Program-made: the position numbers and the translations under genes
Shown here: positions 44,651 to 54,161 of the stretch, in pieces
Layout of the letters: the number at the start of each line of letters is the position of its first letter
How positions within the stretch are numbered: position 1 is the stretch's first letter
The notes under the pieces: model-generated
What the model saw: only the letters and a program-made list of their open reading frames with translations
Told to the model about the DNA's origin: nothing
Databases searched by the model: none
NCBI GenBank assembly: GCA_040393065.1
Contig: JBEBUW010000004.1
Location: forward strand, 1-64,000
Source: JACCWM01 sp040393065
GTDB lineage: Bacteria > Myxococcota_A > Bradymonadia > Bradymonadales > Bradymonadaceae
Length of the DNA: 64,000 bases
Direction: 5' to 3'

Positions 44651-46012
44651 TCAGTAATCGAAACCAGTATCAAACGCGGAATCGTTACGTCCCTTGATAC
44701 GACCCGGTGCCTGGCTGCCGCCATCTGCACCAAAACCTTCGTAATGACGCGTAAGCAGGTGATTCTCAATCTGCGTTACTGTATCCAGACCAACGGACAC
44801 AATAATCAACAAACTGGTACCACCGAAATAAAAGCTCACGCCGAGCTCATCGATCAAGAAATAGGGCAGTACACAAACTGCGGAAATATACAACGCACCC
44901 GCCATCGTCAAACGACTGAGCACGTCATCGATATAGTCTGCCGTCTTCTTACCCGGTCGGATCCCAGGGATAAACGCCTGAGAACGCTTCAGGTTATCGG
45001 CCATATCCATGGGATTGACCTGAATTGCCGTATAAAAGAAGCAGAAAAATACGATCAAAATCACGTACAGAAGGTTGTAACGCCAGTCACCTGGAATCAA
45101 CACCTGCTGAACCCACTGACCTGCCGGATGATCTGCGAAATAACTAGCAATCGTCGTCGGAAAAATCAGCAAAGACATTGCAAAAATCGGCGGAATAACG
45201 CCCGCCATATTGACTTTAAGCGGCAAGTGATTTGCCTGACCGCCATAGGTCGTCTGACCAAGGATACGTTTCGAATACTGCAATGGAATTCTGCGCTGAG
45301 CAGTCTCCATATACACGATCGCACCCGTGACAAACAAAGCTATCAAACCCAGAATCAATATCGTAAAGGTACTCATCGCACCCGTTTGATATTGAGCATA
45401 CGTCTGAATAATTGCCGTCGGGAACTGAGCAATAATACCCGCCATAATGATCAGCGAAATACCATTACCCAGACCGCGCTCCGTGATCTGCTCACCGAGC
45501 CACATCACCAGCACAGTACCGGCCGTCAACGTTAAAACCGTCATCAGACGGAACCCTATCCCCGGCGTACCAATCAAACCGAGTTCAGGGTTCGTACTGT
45601 TCATGTTTTCCAGATACATCGCGATGAAGAAACCCTGCACAAGCCCCAGGCCGACCGTCCCGTAACGGGTCCACTGCGTGATCTTTTTCTGACCGGTCTG
45701 GCCTTCTTTCTTCAAGCGTTCAATGGCAGGAACCACGATCGTCATCAACTGCAAGATGATCGACGCCGAAATGTACGGCATGATTCCGAGCGCGAAAATA
45801 CTCATCATCTCGAGCGCGCCACCTGTAAACAGGTTCATCAACCCGAGAAGTCCGCCACCCTCACCAGAAACCATCTGCGACATCGCCGAGCGATTGACGC
45901 CAGGCACGGTGATGTAAATACCGATTCGGTATAACGCCAAGGTTCCTAAGGTGAACAGGATTCGGCGACGCAATTCCGGGATTTTGACGATGTCTGAAAA
46001 CTTACTGGACAC
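44651..46012 (-). CDS. secY: Protein translocase subunit SecY
   Basis: 453 residues with ten transmembrane helices; the channel of the Sec translocon. The N-terminus MSSKFSDIVKIPELRRRILF matches the family. The start is GTG at 46012: it gives the usual N-terminal length and has AGAGG about 9 nt upstream; a TTG at 46048 would add twelve residues inside rplO. It overlaps rplO by 11 bp. Cytosolic loop and plug residues look normal. A hairpin follows at 44572-44610. Confidence 0.96.
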   Translation of the reverse strand: MSSKFSDIVKIPELRRRILFTLGTLALYRIGIYITVPGVNRSAMSQMVSGEGGGLLGLMNLFTGGALEMMSIFALGIMPYISASIILQLMTIVVPAIERLKKEGQTGQKKITQWTRYGTVGLGLVQGFFIAMYLENMNSTNPELGLIGTPGIGFRLMTVLTLTAGTVLVMWLGEQITERGLGNGISLIIMAGIIAQFPTAIIQTYAQYQTGAMSTFTILILGLIALFVTGAIVYMETAQRRIPLQYSKRILGQTTYGGQANHLPLKVNMAGVIPPIFAMSLLIFPTTIASYFADHPAGQWVQQVLIPGDWRYNLLYVILIVFFCFFYTAIQVNPMDMADNLKRSQAFIPGIRPGKKTADYIDDVLSRLTMAGALYISAVCVLPYFLIDELGVSFYFGGTSLLIIVSVGLDTVTQIENHLLTRHYEGFGADGGSQAPGRIKGRNDSAFDTGFDY

Positions 46013-46457
46013 GTTCGATGACCTCTGCGCTTCCACCGGCCTTTTCAATGGCCTCTAATGCGGATTTGCTGAACTTATTAGCTTTAACCGTCAACTTCTT
46101 GGTCAAATCACCTGAACCGAGGATCTTGATTCCATCCAGATTCCGGCGCACAAGGCGTTTCTCACGGCACGTGCTCTCATCGACAACGTCTCCGTCCTCG
46201 AATACGCGCTCAAGATCGGCAAGATTGATGATCGTGTACTCTTTGCTGAACGGGTTGATAAACCCGAATTTCGGCAAACGACGATGCAAAGGCGTCTGAC
46301 CGCCTTCAAATCCTGCAGAAACCTTTTTGCCGCTACGTGCTTTTTTACCTTTATGACCCTTACCAGCCGTCTTGCCCGTTCCACTACCCGGACCACGACC
46401 CAGACGCTTTGTCGGGCGGTTCGCACCCTCAGGTGCTTTCAAATTACTCAAATCCAT
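46002..46457 (-). CDS. rplO: 50S ribosomal protein uL15
   Basis: 151 residues. MDLSNLKAPEGANRPTKRLG then GRGPGSGTGKTAGKGHKGKKARSG is the family N-terminus; the GFEGGQTPLHRRLPKFGF segment follows. ATG 46457 is chosen by homology; the reading from 46490 runs into rpmD. It overlaps secY by 11 bp and starts 4 bp after rpmD. Confidence 0.97.
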   Translation of the reverse strand: MDLSNLKAPEGANRPTKRLGRGPGSGTGKTAGKGHKGKKARSGKKVSAGFEGGQTPLHRRLPKFGFINPFSKEYTIINLADLERVFEDGDVVDESTCREKRLVRRNLDGIKILGSGDLTKKLTVKANKFSKSALEAIEKAGGSAEVIERVQ

Positions 46458-46461
46458 GATC

Positions 46462-46647
46462 TTAACCCTCAATTTTCTCAACCGCCACAAGATGCGACAC
46501 CTTGTCGATCATGCCGCGAATGGCCGGTGTATCTGTAACAACCACAGAATCATTAATCCGTTTCAGGCCCAGGCCACGAACCGAGTCGCGCTGGCGTTTT
46601 GTCGAACCAATCAGACTGCGTACAAGGGAGAGTTTATATTGACTCAT
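46462..46647 (-). CDS. rpmD: 50S ribosomal protein uL30
   Basis: 61 residues: MSQYKLSLVRSLIGSTKRQR then VRGLGLKRINDSVVVTDTPAIRGMIDKV, typical of the family. AGGAG lies 5 nt before ATG 46647; the ATG at 46650 is too close. Between rpsE and rplO as usual, but 121 bp away from rpsE. Confidence 0.96.
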   Translation of the reverse strand: MSQYKLSLVRSLIGSTKRQRDSVRGLGLKRINDSVVVTDTPAIRGMIDKVSHLVAVEKIEG

Positions 46648-46727
46648 CATTTCTCCTTATCTGTCACCTGCACGGAGCACTTCATCTGAAGTGACCGCCG
46701 GAACGAGCGTTTACCACAAACAACGAG

Positions 46728-46756
46728 TCCCTTCACATTATTGCCTTGTGAAGGGA
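46728..46756 (-). other. Hairpin between rpsE and rpmD
   Basis: TCCCTTCACA and TGTGAAGGGA form a perfect 10-bp stem with a 9-nt loop, 12 nt past the rpsE stop. No U-tract. A second small palindrome (ACTTC/GAAGT) lies near 46680. Confidence 0.7.
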
Positions 46757-46768
46757 ATCTCATCGAAC

Positions 46769-47272
46769 TTACTCTTCAACGCTCACTTGCCCGAGTCTAC
46801 GACGGTAGGTTTCGGGATCGTTGAGCCGGCTAAGCCCTTCCATCGTTGCGTGAACAACGTTGTGCGGATTGTTCGAACCCAGGCTCTTGGTGAGAATGTT
46901 ATGCACTCCCGCAAGCTCCAAAATCGCGCGAACCGCACCACCGGCAATAACACCGGTACCTTCACTTGCTGGCAACAACAAAACCTGACCGGACTTGAAC
47001 TGACCGAGCACCTCGTGGGGAATCGTGTCATTGATGATCGGCACTTCGATCATGTTCTTTTTGGCCTGTTCGGTTCCCTTACGAATCGCTTCGGGAACTT
47101 CGTTTGCCTTGCCATGTCCAACACCAACTCGGCCTTCGCCGTCTCCAACTACGACGATCGCTCCGAAGCTGAAGCGACGACCGCCCTTGACGACTTTTGC
47201 TACACGGTTGATGGCGATAACCTGATCTTTAAGATCGGTCTCCACACCTTTTCTGCGTCGTGCGTTTGCCAC
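46769..47272 (-). CDS. rpsE: 30S ribosomal protein uS5
   Basis: 167 residues. AINRVAKVVKGGRRFSFGAIVVVGDGEGRVGVGHGKANEV is the signature; the C-terminal HATMEGLSRLNDPETYRRRLG is normal. It stabilises decoding fidelity with uS4. Starts 12 bp after rplR. Confidence 0.98.
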   Translation of the reverse strand: MANARRRKGVETDLKDQVIAINRVAKVVKGGRRFSFGAIVVVGDGEGRVGVGHGKANEVPEAIRKGTEQAKKNMIEVPIINDTIPHEVLGQFKSGQVLLLPASEGTGVIAGGAVRAILELAGVHNILTKSLGSNNPHNVVHATMEGLSRLNDPETYRRRLGQVSVEE

Positions 47273-47284
47273 AGCGACTCTCCT

Positions 47285-47653
47285 TTAGAACCGAAGCCCG
47301 CCTTCGCGGGCACCTTCGGCAACAGCCGCGACGCGGCCGTGATAGATGAATCCATTGCGATCGAATACAACTTCTTCCAGACCCCGCGCAATTGCACGAG
47401 CGGCAACCAGTTTACCGACTACTTTCGCCTGATCGATCTTGCCCAATCCCTTTACACTCTCACGTGCCTCCGCATCGAGCGAGGAAGCACTTGCCAGCGT
47501 CTGGCCCGACGTATCATCAATTACCTGTACGTAGATAGCCTTGTTGGAGCGATAAACCGACAGGCGAGGCTTGGTTGCCTGGCCAGTAATTTTCTTACGA
47601 ATACGTCGCTTGCGGCGTAAACGTCCATCTTGTTGTTCATTCTTCTTAAGCAT
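47285..47653 (-). CDS. rplR: 50S ribosomal protein uL18
   Basis: 122 residues. RRKRRIRKKITGQATKPRLSVYRSNKAIYVQVIDD and RAIARGLEEVVFDRNGFIYHGRVAAVAEGAREGGL are the 5S rRNA-binding signatures. GAGG lies about 8 nt before the ATG. Confidence 0.98.
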   Translation of the reverse strand: MLKKNEQQDGRLRRKRRIRKKITGQATKPRLSVYRSNKAIYVQVIDDTSGQTLASASSLDAEARESVKGLGKIDQAKVVGKLVAARAIARGLEEVVFDRNGFIYHGRVAAVAEGAREGGLRF

Positions 47654-47686
47654 TTAAAATTTCCTCTCGAAGCGATCTGCGTCTGC

Positions 47687-48226
47687 TTACTTGCCGCCCG
47701 ATTTACCGGCTTTACGGCGAATGACCTCGTCCGAATACTTAACGCCCTTGCCCTTGTAAGGCTCAGGTTTGCGCAGGCTTCGGATCTTTGCAGCGACCTG
47801 GCCCAGAACTTCCCGGTCTGCACTTTCCAGACTGAGTTGGGTCTGGCGCTCGATCGTTGCTTTTACCCCTTCCGGAAGCTCAAACAAGATCGGGTGACTG
47901 TAGCCCAGATCAAAACGAATAAAGGAACCGCGCTGCTCAGCACGGAAACCAACACCGTTGATCTCCAGATTGCGCTTAAAGCCGTTGGCCACGCCCTCCA
48001 CCATATTGGCGATCAGGCTGCGAACCAATCCCTGATGTGCACGAGACTCGCGAGACTCATCCCGGCGACTTACGACAATCTGACCACCATCAAGCGCAAC
48101 ATCCACCACACCCGAAAGCTCACGGCTCAAGGCACCTTGAGGACCTTTTACGCTAATTTGATTACCATTGATCTGAACCTCGACCTTGTCGGGAACAGCA
48201 ATGGGTTGTTTACCTATGCGACTCAT
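47687..48226 (-). CDS. rplF: 50S ribosomal protein uL6
   Basis: 179 residues. MSRIGKQPIAVPDKVEVQIN at the start and the C-terminal EPYKGKGVKYSDEVIRRKAGKSGGK signature. It lies near the factor-binding site. GGGAG precedes the ATG; 24 bp separate it from rpsH. Confidence 0.98.
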   Translation of the reverse strand: MSRIGKQPIAVPDKVEVQINGNQISVKGPQGALSRELSGVVDVALDGGQIVVSRRDESRESRAHQGLVRSLIANMVEGVANGFKRNLEINGVGFRAEQRGSFIRFDLGYSHPILFELPEGVKATIERQTQLSLESADREVLGQVAAKIRSLRKPEPYKGKGVKYSDEVIRRKAGKSGGK

Positions 48227-48250
48227 GTTTCTCTCCCAGCAAGCAAAAAA

Positions 48251-48652
48251 TCAGTACACTGTGCAAAGAAGCTCACCACCCACATTGGCAGCGCGCGCTT
48301 CCCGATCACCGAGAACTCCTTGCGACGTCGACAGGATGGCCAAACCCAGCCCGTTGAGCACATTAGGAATCTCTTGAACCGACACATACTTACGACGCGA
48401 CGGCTTGCTGATACGTTTGATCTCACGGATCATTCCGACATTCTGCCGGTCGTATTTAAGCTCAAGCTCGATGACGCGGGTCGGGCCTTCGCCCACCAGA
48501 CGCGTATCGGCAATGTAGCCGTACTCTTTAAGAATCTTGGAAATTTCGAACTTGATTTTGCTCGCAGGAACTGTCGCTTTCGCATGACCTGCTTGCTGAG
48601 CGTTACGAATCCGGGTGAGCAGATCCGCGATCGGATCGGTCAGTGTTGCCAT
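48251..48652 (-). CDS. rpsH: 30S ribosomal protein uS8
   Basis: 133 residues. TDPIADLLTRIRNAQQAGHA and the C-terminal STSQGVLGDREARAANVGGELLCTVY signatures. In E. coli S8 represses the spc operon by binding near the rplE start. ATG 48652 is chosen by homology with GGAG 9 nt upstream. A 160-bp spacer lies between it and rpsN. Confidence 0.97.
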   Translation of the reverse strand: MATLTDPIADLLTRIRNAQQAGHAKATVPASKIKFEISKILKEYGYIADTRLVGEGPTRVIELELKYDRQNVGMIREIKRISKPSRRKYVSVQEIPNVLNGLGLAILSTSQGVLGDREARAANVGGELLCTVY

Positions 48653-48812
48653 TGTTTTCTTCTCCATCGAAGCGGTTCCCTGGCAATCATTTCTCCTTTA
48701 AACACCACGCTCAAAGGATCGGTTGCCGGGCCTAAATCGATGCCTGCGCGACATAGCTCTCTTGTTATCAAGAAACACTGTAGACGCGAAGACATTACTC
48801 AGGGGGTAATTG

Positions 48813-48998
48813 TTACCAGCTCGCCTTGGTTACACCCGGGATATCTCCCTGGAGCGCAAGCGTGCGGAAGCAAATGCGGCACATATCGAACTTGCGAATG
48901 TATCCGCGCGGACGCCCACAAAGTGGGCAGCGATTGTACTGGCGTACAGCGAATTTCTGTTTGGTCGTCGCCTTAACGGCTAATGCTTTGCGTGCCAA
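48813..48998 (-). CDS. rpsN: 30S ribosomal protein uS14, zinc type
   Basis: 61 residues. CPLCGRPRGYIRKFDMCRICFR holds the four zinc Cys of the short type Z form. The start is TTG at 48998: TTG GCA CGC AAA matches the family MARKA start and GGAG lies 7-8 nt upstream. Place between rplE and rpsH is canonical. Confidence 0.96.
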   Translation of the reverse strand: MARKALAVKATTKQKFAVRQYNRCPLCGRPRGYIRKFDMCRICFRTLALQGDIPGVTKASW

Positions 48999-49090
48999 AA
49001 CGTCACTCCATCACTTAGATGTTGTATAGAACCAATCCAAACGCAGATCCAAACGACCTGCGTCCAGAAGTGTAAATCCAACCGGATTCA

Positions 49091-49627
49091 TCAACGGAAC
49101 GGCATACCAAGCTTGCGAAGCAAGTTGGCGGCCACTTCATCGTTTTCAGCCGAGGTAACGATAGAAATATTCATTCCTCGAACCTTATCGACTTTGTCGT
49201 AATCAATTTCAGGGAAAATGATCTGCTCACGAATACCGAGCGAGTAGTTTCCGTGTCCATCAAACGATGTGGAGCTGACGCCCTTAAAGTCACGAACGCG
49301 CGGAAGTGCAATGTAAATCAAACGCTCGAGAAACTCGTACATCCGGGCACCACGAAGCGTAACCTTTACGCCGATCGGCATGCCTTCGCGAAGCTTAAAC
49401 TGAGCGATCGACTTACGCGCACGCGTAATCACCGGCTTTTGACCGGTAATAATCGCCAGCTCAGCGGCTGCGCCTTCGATGATTTTCGGGTTCTGAACGG
49501 CTTCGCCCAGTCCGATATTCACCGAAACTTTTTCAATACGAGGTACCCGCATCGGGTTGGTGTAACCGTGCTCTTCCATCAGGGCAGGCACGATTTCATT
49601 ACGGTACTTTTGATCCAAAAACGCCAT
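49091..49627 (-). CDS. rplE: 50S ribosomal protein uL5
   Basis: 178 residues. RIEKVSVNIGLGEAVQNPKI, QKPVITRARKSIAQFKLREGMPIG and GRGMNISIVT-type end (VRGMNISIVTSAENDEVAANLL). Binds 5S rRNA and the P-site tRNA. It follows rplX by 200 bp, an unusually long spacer that holds a hairpin. Confidence 0.98.
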   Translation of the reverse strand: MAFLDQKYRNEIVPALMEEHGYTNPMRVPRIEKVSVNIGLGEAVQNPKIIEGAAAELAIITGQKPVITRARKSIAQFKLREGMPIGVKVTLRGARMYEFLERLIYIALPRVRDFKGVSSTSFDGHGNYSLGIREQIIFPEIDYDKVDKVRGMNISIVTSAENDEVAANLLRKLGMPFR

Positions 49628-49755
49628 GATATTCTCCTTGCCAACAGGTTTCTGTTCCGTTGGACTTCATAGCAACCAGTTACAGCACAAACCAACAAAA
49701 TGATGGGATACTCTTCGCACCATTCCTTCAAAGGGCGGCCTTCTTATCCAATGCG

Positions 49756-49783
49756 ATGAGCCCTGTCAACACCCAGGGCTCAT
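49756..49783 (-). other. Hairpin between rplX and rplE
   Basis: ATGAGCCCTG (49756-49765) and CAGGGCTCAT (49774-49783) form a perfect 10-bp stem with an 8-nt loop, about 130 nt before the rplE start. The E. coli S8 operator also lies between these genes, but no S8-site consensus was identified here. Confidence 0.65.
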
Positions 49784-49827
49784 AAAGATCGCACGAATCG
49801 AATTGCCACCCGTTTCGTTGTGCAAAA

Positions 49828-50208
49828 TCAATCAAAAACTTCGTCGGTTTTCACCGAGTAACGAACCTTCTTAATCTGTGCAGGAACGTTATCTCCGAAA
49901 CTTGCTGCCGCCTCTTTACGAGAAGCAAACAGGGCGTCGCCCTGGCCTTTCCAGCGCGCGGAAGTCCGAACCGGGCCCTGCTTCTTTTCGCTATAAAGAG
50001 CGACGTTCGAAGCGTGAATCCAGTTCTCTTTATCGATCCGTGCACCGGCCTCACCCGTAATCGGGCTCGGTTTTTTATGCTTCACGATCATGTTGCGACG
50101 AGCAACTTTCACGCGTGAATTCTTTCGATCAACTTCAATGATCTCACCGGTTTCTTTGCGATCTTTTCCGGTCAAAATCACTACTTTATCATTCTTTTTA
50201 ACGTGCAT
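49828..50208 (-). CDS. rplX: 50S ribosomal protein uL24 with long C-terminus
   Basis: 126 residues against about 104 in E. coli. The KOW motif KNDKVVILTGKDRKETGEII and RRNMIVKHKKPSP are typical. The last 40 residues (RWKGQGDALFASRKEAAASF and VRYSVKTDEVFD) are longer than usual and include a KKVRYSVKT-like zinc-free end. It is the first protein to bind 23S rRNA in assembly. Confidence 0.95.
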   Translation of the reverse strand: MHVKKNDKVVILTGKDRKETGEIIEVDRKNSRVKVARRNMIVKHKKPSPITGEAGARIDKENWIHASNVALYSEKKQGPVRTSARWKGQGDALFASRKEAAASFGDNVPAQIKKVRYSVKTDEVFD

Positions 50209-50261
50209 TATCCAACTCCATTTCGGCGCACCGCTGGCGCCGCCTTGTGGCCGTGATCCTC

Positions 50262-50630
50262 TTAGAGCACTTCCGGAGCAAGGCTGACAATTCGCATATA
50301 TTCGCGGGCGCGGAGTTCACGGGCAACCGGCCCGAAAATACGCGTACCCAACGGCTGATTCTGATTGTCGATCAGCACGGCGGCATTGTCATCGAAACGA
50401 ATGTAAGTTCCATCCGCACGACCGATTTCTTTGCTTGTCCGTACGACGACCGCACGCTTTACTTCGCCCTTCTTCACTTTTGAATTCGGGATAGTTTCTT
50501 TGACGGAAACGACAATCACGTCTCCGATCGAAGCATAACGACGCTTCGAGCCGCCGAGCACCTTAATGCACTGCACCCGGCGCGCGCCAGAGTTGTCGGC
50601 CACTTGAAGCCATGTTTGCATCTGAATCAT
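50262..50630 (-). CDS. rplN: 50S ribosomal protein uL14
   Basis: 122 residues. MIQMQTWLQVADNSGARRVQ and GDVIVVSVKETIPNSKVKKGEVKRAVVVR are diagnostic; the usual sequence has MIQMQTML. It forms bridge B8 with 16S rRNA. GAGG precedes the ATG. A 129-bp spacer with a hairpin lies before it. Confidence 0.98.
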   Translation of the reverse strand: MIQMQTWLQVADNSGARRVQCIKVLGGSKRRYASIGDVIVVSVKETIPNSKVKKGEVKRAVVVRTSKEIGRADGTYIRFDDNAAVLIDNQNQPLGTRIFGPVARELRAREYMRIVSLAPEVL

Positions 50631-50688
50631 GACGTACCTCTATCATTTTGCACGAACCCAATGTGCCCAGGGCGAAGCCGCCCACGCC

Positions 50689-50708
50689 CCGGAGATTCTC
50701 ATCTCCGG
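50689..50708 (-). other. Hairpin between rpsQ and rplN
   Basis: CCGGAGAT-TCTC-ATCTCCGG is a perfect 8-bp stem with a tetraloop, about 60 nt before the rplN start. No U-tract. Confidence 0.7.
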
Positions 50709-50759
50709 TCAAGCGCATAAACACCACACAAGCATGGGTCGGTAATTTTTTAGTGCCGA

Positions 50760-51044
50760 TCAAACGATCGGGGCTTTCTCGAGAATCTCTTTGACGCGCC
50801 AACGCTTGTCACGCGACAACGGGCGAGTCTCCTCAATGAGGACTTTATCGCCGATTGCACATTCGTTGTTCTCATCATGAGCTTTATATTTCAAACGCTC
50901 TTTGATGTATTTTTTGTACTTCGTATGCATGTAGCGGCGAGTGATGGAAACCACCACGGTCTTTTCCATCTTATCGCTGACCACCAGGCCGACACGGGTT
51001 TTGCGCCGAACTGTCTGCTTCGTGGGGGTTTCTTCCGTCACCAT
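50760..51044 (-). CDS. rpsQ: 30S ribosomal protein uS17
   Basis: 94 residues. GLVVSDKMEKTVVVSITRRYMHTKYKKYIK and GDKVLIEETRPLSRDKRWRVKEIL are the family signatures. The first ten residues (MVTEETPTKQ) are an extra tail compared with E. coli (84). AGGAG precedes the ATG. Confidence 0.97.
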   Translation of the reverse strand: MVTEETPTKQTVRRKTRVGLVVSDKMEKTVVVSITRRYMHTKYKKYIKERLKYKAHDENNECAIGDKVLIEETRPLSRDKRWRVKEILEKAPIV

Positions 51045-51083
51045 TTCTTGCTCCTGACGTAATTCCTATTTCGGCGCTGCCTA

Positions 51084-51272
51084 TCAGGCATTGCGCTGAT
51101 TCAAAATCGTTTTTACTCGTGCAATATCGCGGCGCTTGCTATCAAGCTCGCTCGTACGCTGAAGCTGTCCTGTGAACTGCTGAATCCGCAGACGGAACAG
51201 TTCATCACGAAGCTGAGTTTCCAGCTCACGCAACTCCTGCACTGACTTCTCTCTCAACTGTGCAGCTTTCAT
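51084..51272 (-). CDS. rpmC: 50S ribosomal protein uL29
   Basis: 62 residues, two-helix protein at the tunnel exit: MKAAQLREKSVQELRELETQ then LFRLRIQQFTGQLQRTSEL. The ATG overlaps the rplP stop (ATGA), the usual coupling of these genes. Confidence 0.97.
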   Translation of the reverse strand: MKAAQLREKSVQELRELETQLRDELFRLRIQQFTGQLQRTSELDSKRRDIARVKTILNQRNA

Positions 51273-51685
51273 AGCGTCTCTCCTCGAACAATAAACTTCA
51301 CCTTGACGGGAAGTTTGTGGCCTGCAAGCCGGAATGCCTCTTTCGCAAGCTCGCGAGAGACACCGTCCATTTCATACATAACGCGGCCAGGCTTCACGAC
51401 GGCAACCCAGTGATCCGGGGAACCTTTACCTTTACCCATTCGCGTTTCGGCAGGCTTGGAGGTTACTGCCTTATCCGGGAAAATACGAATCCAGATGTTA
51501 CCACCACGCTTGATGTAGCGTGTCATTGCAATACGTGCCGCTTCGATCTGGCGCGCAGTAATACGGCCCGGTTCAAGGGCAATCAGTGCATACTCGCCAA
51601 AAGAGATCGAGCTGCCACGGATCGCAGTTCCTTTGGTACGGCCTTTATGTTGCTTGCGCCAGCGCACGCGCTTTGGACTAAGCAT
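51269..51685 (-). CDS. rplP: 50S ribosomal protein uL16
   Basis: 138 residues. MLSPKRVRWRKQHKGRTKGT, RITARQIEAARIAMTRYIKRGG and RMGKGKGSPDHWVAVVKPGR are diagnostic. It shapes the A-site tRNA passage. AAGGAG precedes the ATG, and its stop overlaps rpmC. Confidence 0.98.
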   Translation of the reverse strand: MLSPKRVRWRKQHKGRTKGTAIRGSSISFGEYALIALEPGRITARQIEAARIAMTRYIKRGGNIWIRIFPDKAVTSKPAETRMGKGKGSPDHWVAVVKPGRVMYEMDGVSRELAKEAFRLAGHKLPVKVKFIVRGETL

Positions 51686-51731
51686 CTTAACTCCTTCTCA
51701 CAAGTGTGGGCCTTAGCAGCCCACATCTCGA

Positions 51732-52361
<630 letters not shown>

Positions 52362-52392
52362 AACGACCTCCTAAACCTTTCTAACAAGCGTG

Positions 52393-52761
52393 TCATCCGC
52401 GAGGTTGCAAAACGACGGTGATCTGACTTGTGCGTTTGTTGATGCGCGTGGCACGACCCTGGGCACGCGGCATGAAGCGGCGCATCGTCGGACCTTCATT
52501 GACATAGGCCTGAGCCACATACAGATCATCGGCATCCCAGTCCAACTTCTCGCTGGTGCGAACGTTGTTTAACGCCGATTCAATTAGTTTTGCAACTACA
52601 GGCGACGCCTTCTTAGGCGTAAACTGCAGAATTTGCAATGCCTCTCCTACAGGCTTGTTACGAACGAGGTCAACTACGACCCGGGCTTTACGCGGCGCGA
52701 TGCGGATGTTGAGAATCGACGCCTTATTTGCGCGGTGTTCCTTACTTTTTGGCTTGCTCAT
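52393..52761 (-). CDS. rplV: 50S ribosomal protein uL22
   Basis: 122 residues. ASILNIRIAPRKARVVVDLVRNKPVGEALQIL and DDLYVAQAYVNEGPTMRRFMPRAQGRATRINKRTSQITVVL; the beta-hairpin lines the exit tunnel. The spacer before it is 186 bp, against a few bases in most S10 operons. Confidence 0.98.
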   Translation of the reverse strand: MSKPKSKEHRANKASILNIRIAPRKARVVVDLVRNKPVGEALQILQFTPKKASPVVAKLIESALNNVRTSEKLDWDADDLYVAQAYVNEGPTMRRFMPRAQGRATRINKRTSQITVVLQPRG

Positions 52762-52821
52762 GGCTAAAAACTCAGCTCTTAACTCGAAGCTCTTGCACTT
52801 CCCTGCTTGGTTCGCCGGATC

Positions 52822-52848
52822 TCTTCTTATTCCAGGGAGATCAGCTCA
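52822..52848 (-). other. Hairpin in the long rpsS-rplV spacer
   Basis: GATCTC and GAGATC arms lie about 12 nt apart inside the 186-bp gap 52762-52947. A TTGTGA/TATTTA hexamer pair nearby is too weak to call a promoter. Nothing else is seen in the gap. Confidence 0.4.
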
Positions 52849-52947
52849 TCAAAGAAAGGTCTTGCGCGTCTTCAAATAAATATTCCTACATTCGACCAGT
52901 TCACAATCGCTGGACATCTTCGCTCACATCCACAGACACACTGCGGA

Positions 52948-53232
52948 TTAGCGTCCGCGCACTTTTGCCTTGCGGTCAGCCGCGTGCCCGTAAAAGGTGC
53001 GCGTCGGGGCAAACTCGCCCAGCTTGTGGCCAACCATGTTCTCCGTTACGAAAACGGGAACGAATTCCTTGCCGTTATGCACGGCAAAGGTCAGACCGAT
53101 GAACTCTGGAACGATCATCGAACCACGGCTCCATGTCTTCAGCGCACGACGATCGCCGGACTGGCGAGCGACGGTTACCTTTTTCATGAGGCTGTCTTGT
53201 ACGTAGGGGCCTTTCTTAATTGAACGTGGCAC
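52948..53232 (-). CDS. rpsS: 30S ribosomal protein uS19
   Basis: 94 residues. MPRSIKKGPYVQDSLMKKV, KTWSRGSMIVPEFIGLTFAVHNGKEFVPVFVTENMVGHKLGEFAPTRTF are diagnostic. It binds 16S rRNA in the head with uS13. Follows rplB by 53 bp. Confidence 0.98.
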   Translation of the reverse strand: MPRSIKKGPYVQDSLMKKVTVARQSGDRRALKTWSRGSMIVPEFIGLTFAVHNGKEFVPVFVTENMVGHKLGEFAPTRTFYGHAADRKAKVRGR

Positions 53233-53285
53233 GTTTTATCTCCTGACTAACTCTTCGCTGCGGACGCCTTAACAGGGCGCGACGC

Positions 53286-54110
53286 TTACTTGCGACGTTT
53301 AACGATGAACTTAGAGGTCCGCTTGTTGGTACGTGTTTTCTTGCCCTTGGTCTTGACACCCCAGGGAGTAACCGGATGGCGACCTCCCGAAGTACGACCT
53401 TCACCACCACCGTGGGGGTGATCGACCGGGTTCATTGCAACACCACGTACGGTCGGGCGAACGCCCATCCAACGTTTGCGACCTGCCTTTCCGAGCGAGA
53501 CGTTCTCATGCTCACGATTGGATACCGAACCAACCGTAGCGCGGCACGTCAAAAGTACACGACGAAGTTCACCCGAGGGCAAACGAAGCAGCGCATACTT
53601 ACCTTCTTTTGCCATCAACTGTGCCCAGCTTCCAGCCGAACGAGCCATCTGGCCGCCCTTTCCAGGACGAAGTTCGATGTTGTGAATCACCGTACCCGTC
53701 GGCATGTACTTCAAGCGAAGCGCGTTGCCCGGCTTAATATCTGCGTGTGCACTCGAGACGACCTGATCGCCAACGTTCAAACGCTGTGGAGCCAGGATAT
53801 AGCTTTTCTCGCCATCTGCGTAATGCAGAAGCGCGATGAATGCTGTGCGGTTCGGATCGTATTCAATCGCTGCAACTTTGGCCGGTACACCGGTTTTGTT
53901 GCGACGAAAATCGATGATGCGATACCGACGCTTATGACCACCGCCATGATGACGCACGGTGATGTGACCGGATTGGTTACGACCAGCCGATTTGCTCAGC
54001 GGTGCCGTAAGGCTTTTTTCCGGTGTCGATTTAGTAATAACCTTCGTCGTATCCACAAGACGGGCGAAACGCCGTGCGGGGGATGACGGTTTGTAATCTT
54101 TCATTGCCAT
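53286..54110 (-). CDS. rplB: 50S ribosomal protein uL2
   Basis: 274 residues. KSTPEKSLTAPLSKSAGRNQSGHITVRHHGGGHKRRYRIID and the peptidyl-transferase-related NPVDHPHGGGEGRTSGGRHPVTPWG. The conserved His of DHPHGGG is present. AGGT lies before ATG 54110 (MAMKDYK). Confidence 0.98.
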   Translation of the reverse strand: MAMKDYKPSSPARRFARLVDTTKVITKSTPEKSLTAPLSKSAGRNQSGHITVRHHGGGHKRRYRIIDFRRNKTGVPAKVAAIEYDPNRTAFIALLHYADGEKSYILAPQRLNVGDQVVSSAHADIKPGNALRLKYMPTGTVIHNIELRPGKGGQMARSAGSWAQLMAKEGKYALLRLPSGELRRVLLTCRATVGSVSNREHENVSLGKAGRKRWMGVRPTVRGVAMNPVDHPHGGGEGRTSGGRHPVTPWGVKTKGKKTRTNKRTSKFIVKRRK

Positions 54111-54161
54111 GATCTACCTGCCTTATTATGGACCGGTGTGAGCAGACGACGCGTGCGGTAT

